Shown: positions 28,101-34,598 of the stretch, in pieces | Layout: each line of letters starts with the position of its first letter | Numbering within the stretch: the stretch's first letter is position 1 | Assembly (NCBI GenBank): GCA_050953365.1 | Contig: JBMNMN010000004.1 | Span: 62,001-126,000, forward strand | DNA: 64,000 nt | Reading direction: 5' to 3' | DNA from: UBA1426 sp050953365 | GTDB taxonomy: Bacteria; Bacillota; Clostridia; Peptostreptococcales; Anaerovoracaceae | Position numbers and translations under genes: made by a program | Notes under the pieces: generated by a model | Databases searched by the model: none | Told to the model about the DNA's origin: nothing | What the model saw: the letters and a program-made list of their open reading frames with translations, nothing else

Positions 28101-31100
28101 GGAACTCACTGTCTCCAATCGCGTGCCTTTTGCAAGGGAAATTGACGGCCGGGTTTATGTATGCAACGGCGCGTATTGGGTGTGGGTTTATAATATGGGA
28201 TACGGCATCTACCCTCAGAGGACCAAGGTATTCGTATTCGATCCGGAACAGGATACGGTGCGAAGCGGAAACTATTACGGCGAGTTGGGGATTCCGCTCA
28301 GCACCATTGAAAACGGGTTCTCCTCCGATGTGCTTACCGCCGTTCAGGCGGGATATAACACGCCGGGCGCCGGCGAGAGCCGGACTTATGTATTGAAGTG
28401 GGATCAGTCTCTTCCCCGGATCCTTAACCGTTATGTTTCAAAACATTTCAAAGGAGGAAAGGACATCAACGCCCTGATCCTCTATGATGAGACGAATGAC
28501 GTAGCAGGATATGACGAATCTCTGCCTCTTTTCGATTCCCTGCGTTCCCGGGTAGAAGGACAAAACGGCAGGCTGATTTTGGCGGATCGGGATTTGGTAG
28601 AAGGGGAAGGGCTGGGAGACACTATACTTGCCGTCGGGGATAAGGAAAAGAACCTGCTTGGGGTTTCAGTGGAAGGGGGGCAGGCGGGCAGCATTGCGAA
28701 AACCTATAGATTAGAGCCGAACCAAACCTACTATTACGAGTATGAAATCAAACGAGCCGACGGCGTTGCAGAAGATTCGTTGGAAATATTCCACCTGACC
28801 GAAGCCCAGCGGGGGGCGCAGTTTGCATCCGACGGATACCGGACTATAGAATCATATTATGAAGATTTCGAGGATAAGGATACGAATCCTTTCTTCACTT
28901 TGGTCCCGGATTGTATTGACGAGGGTTATTATAAGGGAGCTAACCTTTATAAGAAGAGCAGCAAAAATACCTATGGTTACCACCCTCATTCGGCAGATTC
29001 CACCAAGCTGACTTTCACCGTCCCGGAAGGGAAAAAAGGGTTTTTGTCCTTTGACTATCTTCTTCAGAAACAATATGAATACGGCGGCGGCGCATCCAAT
29101 TGGACCCAAAGCTACGTAAAGATTGACGGGGAATTGTGGAAGGCCTGCGCTCCAAATTCCGGAACGGGACATTACAGCCACCCTGAGCTGCTGCAGCCGG
29201 GTGAGCATGTTCTGACCTTTTTTGCCAGCGAATACGGGAGCCAGATCTGGGCGAAGATGTGGCTTGATAACATAAGGGTGGATCTTTTAGAGCAGGCGGA
29301 AGGAGACTTGTCTTTGACGGCGGAGTCGGAAAATGTTCTCATAGAACCCCTTTCGGGAGGCTATATATCTGTGGAAGGCAGTTTCAGGACGCTGCCCCGG
29401 GTGGTTTCCTACGGGCACGTAGACAATGCAACGGTAATCGATGGAGAGATCGGATCTGTAGCGCATACAGTTTGGACTAACACCAATCCGGACCGAAAGG
29501 CTTTCGATTTCCGGATCCCCGACGGGAAAACTGCTATATTTACTCTAGTTTCTACCCTATCCAAACCCAGATGGAAAAACGACCGAAACTATGCCGTGTC
29601 CTACCAGCTCCCTCTCTATTATGCAAATAAAGAGGACGGATGGATTTACCATCGATGGAATTGCCTTGCGAAAAATAAGTACAGCGAGGATGCGATGCGC
29701 AATTGCCCTGACGATTACAAGCTGAATCCGGGCGAACTGGAGGGAACGAAAACCTTTTCTTTGACCGCCTCTTCCTACAATAACACCTCGGGAGATTTCA
29801 CAAACATTACCTCCGTCATTGTGGACTCCGGTCATAAAAATTGGGGTAAGCAGGATTATTTTCTCACCGGAGCCGGCGGCAATATAAAATACTTCCTCCA
29901 AAAGCAGGCGTACACCGGCGCAAAGCTGACATTCCGACTGCCGGAGGGAGATCACCTTATTCGAAATCTAAAGCTGTATACCATACGTGACGGGATCAAG
30001 GTTTATGCGGAAGCCGAGGCGTTTTCCGATTCCTCCGCTCTGGCCAAATGGACGGCCCACAACGCAAATGCCGCCATTATACAGGAATTGCCGGCGGATA
30101 AGGAAGAAAAAGGCTTGGTCTATAAACTCAACGAACTGGTAGGGTATGGAATTGACTATTACGACTATGAAGAGGATCCTTCCAAAAAGCAGTATTGGCG
30201 CTACACTCACACGCCGTTTAGCATGGGCCCGCATCCGGATGCGGCGGTTATTTTGGATGATGCAGGCGAAGTTGTGTCGATAACGGGAACCGTCTTGAAT
30301 GAACCGATTCAGCGCTTTTCCGTGGACGGGAAATATACGGTGGAACACTGGCAGGAAGACAATACAACGAGACCTGCGGTGCCGGAAGGCAATCCGCATT
30401 ACGACAAACCATCCAATGTGGAAACGCTGACATTTTATGTGGAGGGAGGCGGCAGCGGACCTTGGATCGAGTCCGTCGCTACTGTTCCGAAGGTGGTAAA
30501 GGAGGGTGACAATTACCGCTTGCGGATCTGCGTGAACGATGCGGAAAAAGATGAACTGCGGCTTACCACAGAGCTGTACAAGGACCGGGCATTGATCTTT
30601 TCGCAAAATCATGCAGGGATCCGCGTCGATGCTACGGGAATCTATCCTCCGGTACTGACAGATTTGGTGCCTGTTCCGGCTGAGATTGGCAGGTATGAGG
30701 TGGTCTGCACTGTGAGAGACCAGACGGGAGTCGGTATGGCAAGCTATAGCTTCGTCGTTGTTTCGGACGGAAAGATCACCGGCCGGGTTTACCACACCGA
30801 CGAATGGGATAAAAACCGCAAGAAATATAATATATCCCTATTCGGGGAAGAATTTAATCAGAAAGTTTCCTATGAAGAGTACATTGCCATGAAAGCGCCA
30901 AGAAAACGCGGCACCAATGTATTTTGGTCCGGAGAGCGCTTCCTGCTTTCTGCCGAAGTAGGGGGCGCTCCGAAAAGGGTTTCGGTTGAAATCCCGGGGA
31001 CAGGATATCAGACTCTATTAACGTCTACGGGTACGAAAAATTCACAAGGGGAGACCGTATACCAAGGAGAACTTTGGGATAGAACCATGCTCAACCGGTG

Positions 31101-31233
31101 GGGAAAAAACAAGCCTCAGCAGGTAACTTTCCGTTTCATTGCTGAGTATGAAGGCGGAGTAGAGAAAACTTTTGAAGAAACCGTTATCGTTGACAGTACC
31201 ACAGATTATTGGCTGCTGCACAGGTTGTGGTAG
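25126..31233 (+). CDS. Very large secreted protein of unknown function (2035 aa)
   Basis: Signal peptide residues 1-34 (hydrophobic core VILLFLLVVLLIVQG, ending near AVFAG). A unique N-terminal domain follows (residues 40-240, rich in Tyr/Asn/Gly). Residues 248-270 are a Pro/Glu linker (PVPQEPEEPEPIPPEP). Residues about 285-370 look like a PKD-type beta-sandwich (GGSVKRISSTRATVTYSAPGDYDVTLRV). The middle (roughly 690-1080) alternates short beta strands in a propeller-like way (for example DGIYRISALSGRVDKIFNGAI). Jelly-roll-like patterns occur near 1250-1390. No SLH, LPxTG or sortase motif. I do not recognise the protein as a whole; size and export point to a surface or matrix component. SD GAGGAGC; follows the SLH gene at 81 bp. 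Confidence 0.85.
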   Translation: MNMYKRGRVNCVILLFLLVVLLIVQGIDPVAVFAGEKPALKTFEQLTEGEKQRVLESLMEKGIVPDRIKVGGGTYSLNESLWYSEGIIAYGITANVNAANQTTGSPNYKNGQYRYWGYDVNGGLYGNDNFPRDSDSGTAAYNKDWLTIAQIRVNQTAINYIGKFAMEAGFSHGEKYDTASAFLDENPAWRGAGIDEDYILEHFYFNSVLSDSGLTRGQFIGVHRSRYDNKLYYQTFSVKGEVMLFEVPPENPVPQEPEEPEPIPPEPGSDIHADAELFLPPVTYVGHPALAEDNSVFWVEGEAWSAARAYSEGKADNRFTSGGGSVKRISSTRATVTYSAPGDYDVTLRVTPEGGSAVYDTKSIQVLDTPAIIYNLTGPLKQNRKNTLHISVAKNPGVDLTALWVKLEHPATGESVTLHHRMGAGENNAAEGPTIKTRPIEALASDSYFINCRVDFLTKNTENTDYSLTIYAQEKNGKSDQATYDFSVAQDKPPEANIFLESCYIRNEASNKAQIIAEDGTVTDGDQVERAWFYRETDDAEWIPVASMEGYTDYSFGSGKKISFLKEGVGPFEMKLAAKDVWVEETLPEYISESDYLTGETVCSSEVINVAPVVSLSPISAKTANITILAGGETEFNRIKANLSRLEQELLRQRVDAHIILEKMTPAASEPGGQAATRTMTVSTPFGYEGEWTFYDDENYIVDDERLYKIDASWPSTDSGGYPESPYTISCWNWDAVSGEKKWTFTFTEQLLPVPKSGPCFTQDDTGMYLYFVASGKTLILTKDTGSFLTLLNMEVGKNCFVEKDFIYTIKKDGIYRISALSGRVDKIFNGAILEGVCRRLEGRVHFVTSQSESMFRGLFDPENGSVDLEPLAFESQEFGLPVHTLLGVDVEGNLIINTVTRKRTSYGDLENTYITCARVYGRDNRLLFAAPGFSSNPSPKCTVTPVYDEGGRCNYIVYTWDKSSKSSYSNYAYLYGVRNGYVKQAGMSGSEELTVSNRVPFAREIDGRVYVCNGAYWVWVYNMGYGIYPQRTKVFVFDPEQDTVRSGNYYGELGIPLSTIENGFSSDVLTAVQAGYNTPGAGESRTYVLKWDQSLPRILNRYVSKHFKGGKDINALILYDETNDVAGYDESLPLFDSLRSRVEGQNGRLILADRDLVEGEGLGDTILAVGDKEKNLLGVSVEGGQAGSIAKTYRLEPNQTYYYEYEIKRADGVAEDSLEIFHLTEAQRGAQFASDGYRTIESYYEDFEDKDTNPFFTLVPDCIDEGYYKGANLYKKSSKNTYGYHPHSADSTKLTFTVPEGKKGFLSFDYLLQKQYEYGGGASNWTQSYVKIDGELWKACAPNSGTGHYSHPELLQPGEHVLTFFASEYGSQIWAKMWLDNIRVDLLEQAEGDLSLTAESENVLIEPLSGGYISVEGSFRTLPRVVSYGHVDNATVIDGEIGSVAHTVWTNTNPDRKAFDFRIPDGKTAIFTLVSTLSKPRWKNDRNYAVSYQLPLYYANKEDGWIYHRWNCLAKNKYSEDAMRNCPDDYKLNPGELEGTKTFSLTASSYNNTSGDFTNITSVIVDSGHKNWGKQDYFLTGAGGNIKYFLQKQAYTGAKLTFRLPEGDHLIRNLKLYTIRDGIKVYAEAEAFSDSSALAKWTAHNANAAIIQELPADKEEKGLVYKLNELVGYGIDYYDYEEDPSKKQYWRYTHTPFSMGPHPDAAVILDDAGEVVSITGTVLNEPIQRFSVDGKYTVEHWQEDNTTRPAVPEGNPHYDKPSNVETLTFYVEGGGSGPWIESVATVPKVVKEGDNYRLRICVNDAEKDELRLTTELYKDRALIFSQNHAGIRVDATGIYPPVLTDLVPVPAEIGRYEVVCTVRDQTGVGMASYSFVVVSDGKITGRVYHTDEWDKNRKKYNISLFGEEFNQKVSYEEYIAMKAPRKRGTNVFWSGERFLLSAEVGGAPKRVSVEIPGTGYQTLLTSTGTKNSQGETVYQGELWDRTMLNRWGKNKPQQVTFRFIAEYEGGVEKTFEETVIVDSTTDYWLLHRLW

Positions 31234-31282
31234 CAGATAGTGAACGGCCCGTAAGAATCTTTGGTTAGCTGATTGAAAGTTT

Positions 31283-31356
31283 CAAATAGATCTAATATCG
31301 CGAGGAATATATTGGAAATGTTGAGACATATTATTCTTGGATATTAGATCTATTTG
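31283..31356. repeat. 17-bp perfect inverted repeat
   Basis: CAAATAGATCTAATATC (31283-31299) and its exact complement (31340-31356), 40 bp apart, just downstream of the giant gene. Lacks a T run, so it is not a classic terminator. Confidence 0.6.
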
Positions 31357-31371
31357 CATTTAATAGCTTTT

Positions 31372-31420
31372 TTATTCTAACACTTTTATTGACTAGAATG
31401 ATTAGAAAGTGTTAGAATAA
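31372..31420 (+). promoter_or_regulatory. Promoter embedded in a 15-bp perfect inverted repeat
   Basis: Arms TTATTCTAACACTTT (31372-31386) and its complement (31406-31420), 19-bp loop. A promoter TTGACT (31389-31394), 18-bp spacer, TAGAAT (31413-31418) places the -10 inside the right arm, so a protein or RNA structure on the dyad would block transcription. Confidence 0.6.
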
Positions 31421-31452
31421 TATCAGATTGGTGAAGGAAGGGACTGAAACAA

Positions 31453-32364
31453 GTGATTAAAGATACGGACGGGGATAAATATGAAGAGATGCGTTCTTTC
31501 AACCAAAATTTAGATTTTGAAACTACGTCAGAAGAATTTAAAAAACACGGTATGAATTTTGGCAAAGAACAGATGAGAACGCTTGGACTTGTCAATACGG
31601 ATGGTCTTTTTACCAACTTGGGTTTACTGCTTTCCGATCAAAATCCTTATACAATAAAAGCGGCAGCGTTTGAAGGAACGTCAAAAACAACTGTGAAAGA
31701 CAGGTTTGAATTTACTGGGTCACTGCTTAAACAGTTGAATGAAACGTATCAATTCATTGATCGCTATAATCGAACCAGAGCAGAGTTTTCCGGACTGCAT
31801 CGCATTGACATACGTGATTATCCGGAGGCTGCTTTGCGGGAGGCACTATTAAACGCAATCATACATCGTGATTATGCGATGGGAGGAAGTACCTTTGTCA
31901 GTATTTTTGACGATCGCATTGAAATTGTTTCGATTGGGGGATTAATCAAAGGATTAACGGTTGATGATATCATGTTGGGAATATCCTTGCCGAGGAATGA
32001 ACGATTGGCAAATATTTTTTATAGATTAAAGCTGATCGAGGCATATGGTTTCGGAATGCAGAAAATCTTTGGTTCTTATGAAGGAAAGACTATTAAACCG
32101 CAAATAAAAAGCACAAATAATGCGTTTAAGGTAGTTCTGCCTAATGTCAATGAAATTGCAGCAGGTAGACTTGGATTAAATGACAATGAAAATGCTATTA
32201 TGGAGTTGTTGGATAAAGAATACAGCGTTACACGGGCAAAAGTACAGGAAACTCTTTCCTTGTCACAATCCATGTCGATTCGCTTGCTTAAGCAGCTGAC
32301 GGATAAAGGCCATATCAAGCCGGTAGGGAACGGAAAGAACAGAAAGTATATAAAATTAAAGTAA
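31453..32364 (+). CDS. AlbA_2/Schlafen-type ATP-binding transcriptional regulator, N-terminally short
   Basis: 303 residues. Carries the central ATP-binding part (ALREALLNAIIHRDYAMGGSTFVSIFDDRIEIVSIGGL, then SLPRNERLANIFYRLKLIEAYGFGMQKI) and a C-terminal winged helix (VTRAKVQETLSLSQSMSIRLLKQLTDKGHI). Full-length relatives have about 130-180 more N-terminal residues forming the AlbA_2 DNA-binding domain; here the reading starts in mid-protein (DTDGDKYEEMRSFNQNLDFE corresponds to the family's interior), so the front is missing. A GTG start with GGAAGGG upstream and the dyad promoter could still give a shortened product. Either a remnant or a functional short form. Confidence 0.75.
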   Translation: MIKDTDGDKYEEMRSFNQNLDFETTSEEFKKHGMNFGKEQMRTLGLVNTDGLFTNLGLLLSDQNPYTIKAAAFEGTSKTTVKDRFEFTGSLLKQLNETYQFIDRYNRTRAEFSGLHRIDIRDYPEAALREALLNAIIHRDYAMGGSTFVSIFDDRIEIVSIGGLIKGLTVDDIMLGISLPRNERLANIFYRLKLIEAYGFGMQKIFGSYEGKTIKPQIKSTNNAFKVVLPNVNEIAAGRLGLNDNENAIMELLDKEYSVTRAKVQETLSLSQSMSIRLLKQLTDKGHIKPVGNGKNRKYIKLK

Positions 32365-32439
32365 TGCGATTGAATTGAAAATAGAAAAGTCGGGTCGCCA
32401 TATGGTAAACACATTATTAAAAAGGGAGAGGCAACAGAA

Positions 32440-33603
32440 ATGACCAAAGTGGTTTTGCAGGATTGCCACGAGTACGATATCGATTTATTGATAGATAAGA
32501 TCAACGCCGGCGTGGCGCTATTGGGCGGATGGGAAACCATTGTATCGCCGGGAATGACAGTGCTTCTTAAAGTGAATCTAATCGGACCGAAGCCTGCCGA
32601 TTCGGCAGCAGTTACGAATCCCATGTTTGTTCGGGCATTGACAAGAATTTTAAAGAATCTGGGATGCACTGTTTGGATCGGCGACAGTTCCGGCGGCGCC
32701 ATTGCCGGAATTGCGCCTACTGGCCGGGCTTTTTCCGTTTCGGGAATTGAAAAAGTGGCAAATGAAGAGGGAGCCATTATAAAAAACTTCGACAGGGAAG
32801 GCGCTGTGGAAGTGGCCATTGAAGGCGGCCATGAGGAGAAAATGTATTTAGCAAAACCCATGTTTGAGGCGGATGTGGTCATCAACCTTCCCAAACTGAA
32901 AACCCATATGGCTCACATTTACACCGGTGCGATTAAAAATCTTTTCGGATGTATTCCGGGATTGAAAAAAGCGGAATATCATCGCATAGCCCCCGACCCG
33001 AAAGACTTCGGCATGATCATAGCCGATATTCACAAAGCAACCAAAGTGGATCTCCACATCATGGACGGAATATATGCCATGGAGGGCGAGGGGCCTACTG
33101 CCGGCCAAAGGTATCATGCGGGGAAAATTCTGATGAGCAGGGATCCCTTGGCTCTGGATACGGTGGCTGTGGCCATGCTGGGGTTGAAAGCAAAAGACGT
33201 TCCCATTCTGGTGAGCGCTCGGGAGAGACAACTGGGATGTTCGGACCTGAAAGAAATTGAAATCTTAGGAGATTACGATTCACCCCCGAGGCTTGCAAAT
33301 TTCAAACTCCCCATTTTACGCAGCGCAAGAAGGCGCAACCAGTGGATTATAGGCGCGGTTGTCCTTTTTTTGAAGACAAGACCGAAAATCAACAAGAAAA
33401 TCTGCAAGCACTGCAATATGTGTGTCGAAAGCTGCCCTGTGCAGGCGATCGACAGGAACACCAAGAAAATAGATTACAGTATATGCATCGAATGTATGTG
33501 CTGTCATGAACTGTGTCAGTATAAGGCGGTGAAACTCAGAAGAGTCAACCCGTTGATGGAAGCCGTCGTGCGAGTCGGGTCATGTTTCGGGGTAAAAAGT
33601 TAA
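32440..33603 (+). CDS. DUF362 protein with C-terminal 2[4Fe-4S] ferredoxin domain
   Basis: 387 residues. DUF362 core (MTVLLKVNLIGPKPADSAAVTNP; GDSSGGAIAGI; NLPKLKTHMAHIYTGAIKNLFGCIPG; MDGIYAMEGEGPTAG) and two iron-sulfur motifs near residues 318-365, CKHCNMCVESCP and CIECMCCHELCQ. Role of the family is uncertain; an electron-transfer or flavin/quinone-linked redox function is inferred. SD AAAGGGAGAGG. Upstream gap of 75 bp from the AlbA-type gene. Confidence 0.88.
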   Translation: MTKVVLQDCHEYDIDLLIDKINAGVALLGGWETIVSPGMTVLLKVNLIGPKPADSAAVTNPMFVRALTRILKNLGCTVWIGDSSGGAIAGIAPTGRAFSVSGIEKVANEEGAIIKNFDREGAVEVAIEGGHEEKMYLAKPMFEADVVINLPKLKTHMAHIYTGAIKNLFGCIPGLKKAEYHRIAPDPKDFGMIIADIHKATKVDLHIMDGIYAMEGEGPTAGQRYHAGKILMSRDPLALDTVAVAMLGLKAKDVPILVSARERQLGCSDLKEIEILGDYDSPPRLANFKLPILRSARRRNQWIIGAVVLFLKTRPKINKKICKHCNMCVESCPVQAIDRNTKKIDYSICIECMCCHELCQYKAVKLRRVNPLMEAVVRVGSCFGVKS

Positions 33604-33835
33604 TTAGCAATTAAGCAATTATTTCCATTCTTTATTCCGGGAAAGACAGAACAATTACCGAGAAAAGAGGAACTTTTAACAGTCTTGTTGCGTCAGATAT
33701 TATCGCCTTGATAAAGTCGTGTTTTAATGCACCAAACGAGGGGAATTAAAGTATTTACCTGGAGGAACTTTGACAATGTATTGTAGTAAATCCGGATAAG
33801 AAATAATTTCTTTCAGCAACACTTTACATTTATGA

Positions 33836-33841
33836 TATAAT
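33836..33841 (+). promoter_or_regulatory. Extended -10 of S-layer gene promoter P1
   Basis: TGATATAAT ending at 33841. Its surroundings (TTTATGATATAATAAAGCAA) match the promoter of the SLH gene at 55.6 kb (TTTATGATACAATAAAGCAA). -35 weak. Confidence 0.5.
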
Positions 33842-33850
33842 AAAGCAATA

Positions 33851-33880
33851 AAATTCTTTCGCTGCTTTCGGAAAGAATTT
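33851..33880 (+). promoter_or_regulatory. 5' leader stem-loop of the S-layer transcript
   Basis: AAATTCTTTC (33851-33860) pairs perfectly with GAAAGAATTT (33871-33880), 10-nt loop, starting 10 bp after P1. Such 5' stem-loops can protect abundant mRNAs. Confidence 0.5.
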
Positions 33881-34043
33881 ACACCAAGATACTTTCATCA
33901 TTATATATAGTGTTCGCTTGTGTGCAATTAGAATACAATTGGATATAGTGGGGCAGGACGATCAAAGGCGTAGATATGACCGTAAAACTTGCGAAAAAGT
34001 GCATCTGTATTGGAACCATAATCATAATGTAACACCTCTGTAA

Positions 34044-34071
34044 TGGACAAAAAATGATACCTTGCTATAAT
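34044..34071 (+). promoter_or_regulatory. S-layer gene promoter P2
   Basis: TGGACA (34044-34049), 16-bp spacer, TATAAT (34066-34071) with extended TGC. Confidence 0.55.
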
Positions 34072-34157
34072 AAATCCATAGGGTGAAAGTGCCCAAAAAA
34101 CGATCGAAAGCCCTTCAAAAACCTTTATTACAGTAATATTACAATTGAAACAAGTTG

Positions 34158-34188
34158 TTGACTGTGAGAGAGGAGCGGGGGGTATAAT
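34158..34188 (+). promoter_or_regulatory. S-layer gene promoter P3
   Basis: TTGACT (34158-34163), 19-bp spacer, TATAAT (34183-34188), then a stem-loop (ATAGAT 34197-34202 with ATCTAT 34230-34235, inner ACGGG/CCCGT) at the expected 5' end. Confidence 0.55.
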
Positions 34189-34243
34189 CGAGGGTGATAG
34201 ATCATGCAGACGGGTTTTCCCGTGTGCGTATCTATATAAAATG

Positions 34244-34308
34244 TCAAATTATCTTCAGAAGGGGAGGATAATTTGAACTAAATCATTAATACATACTCCC
34301 CTTCGAAG
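34244..34308 (+). promoter_or_regulatory. Structured leader before S-layer start: two interlocking hairpins
   Basis: Stem A: TCAAATTATC (34244-34253) with GATAATTTGA (34267-34276). Stem B: GAAGGGGAG (34258-34266), i.e. the loop of A, with CTCCCCTTC (34296-34304), extended by CTTC/GAAG across a bulge. The SD (AAAGGAGG, 34320-34327) follows 12 nt later. Confidence 0.55.
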
Positions 34309-34334
34309 ACAAAATCCTAAAGGAGGAATATTAA

Positions 34335-34598
34335 ATGAGAAAAGTACTATCTTTCGTACTGGTACTGTCTCTGGTTCTGGGAAGCTTTGGAATGGCTTTC
34401 GCAGCTCCTCTGTCTGACGTTGCAGGCGAGAAATGCGAAGACGCCGTTAACGTGCTGACCAAGCTTGGAGTAGTCAGCGGTTATCCCGATGGCACCTACA
34501 AGCCGGACCACAGTTGTAACCAGAGCCGAGATGGCAGTCATCGTAGTCAGAGCCCTGGGCCTTGCAGATTATGCAATGGGCACAGCCAGCTTCTCTGA
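34335..34598 (+). pseudogene. S-layer protein, 5' part before a one-base frameshift
   Basis: Signal peptide (MRKVLSFVLVLSLVLGSFGMAFA, residues 1-23) and the first half of an SLH repeat (LSDVAGEKCEDAVNVLTKLGVVSGYPDGTYKPD), then the frame goes out at about 34509 and stops at 34598. Removing one C of the CC at 34508-34509 joins it to the downstream frame as PDTVVTRAEMAV, the normal SLH continuation. So this and the next entry are one gene, 34335-36771, disrupted by an apparent 1-bp insertion (or a sequencing error). Strong SD AAAGGAGG. Confidence 0.85.

Noticed and set aside
29968..30795. 275-aa minus-strand frame inside the giant gene
   Set aside because: No SD or domain; the plus-strand frame is continuous through it.
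34021..34140. A c-di-GMP riboswitch before the S-layer gene
   Set aside because: AGGGTGAAAGTGCCC and CGATCGAAAG look structured, but the conserved class I or II c-di-GMP motifs could not be placed.
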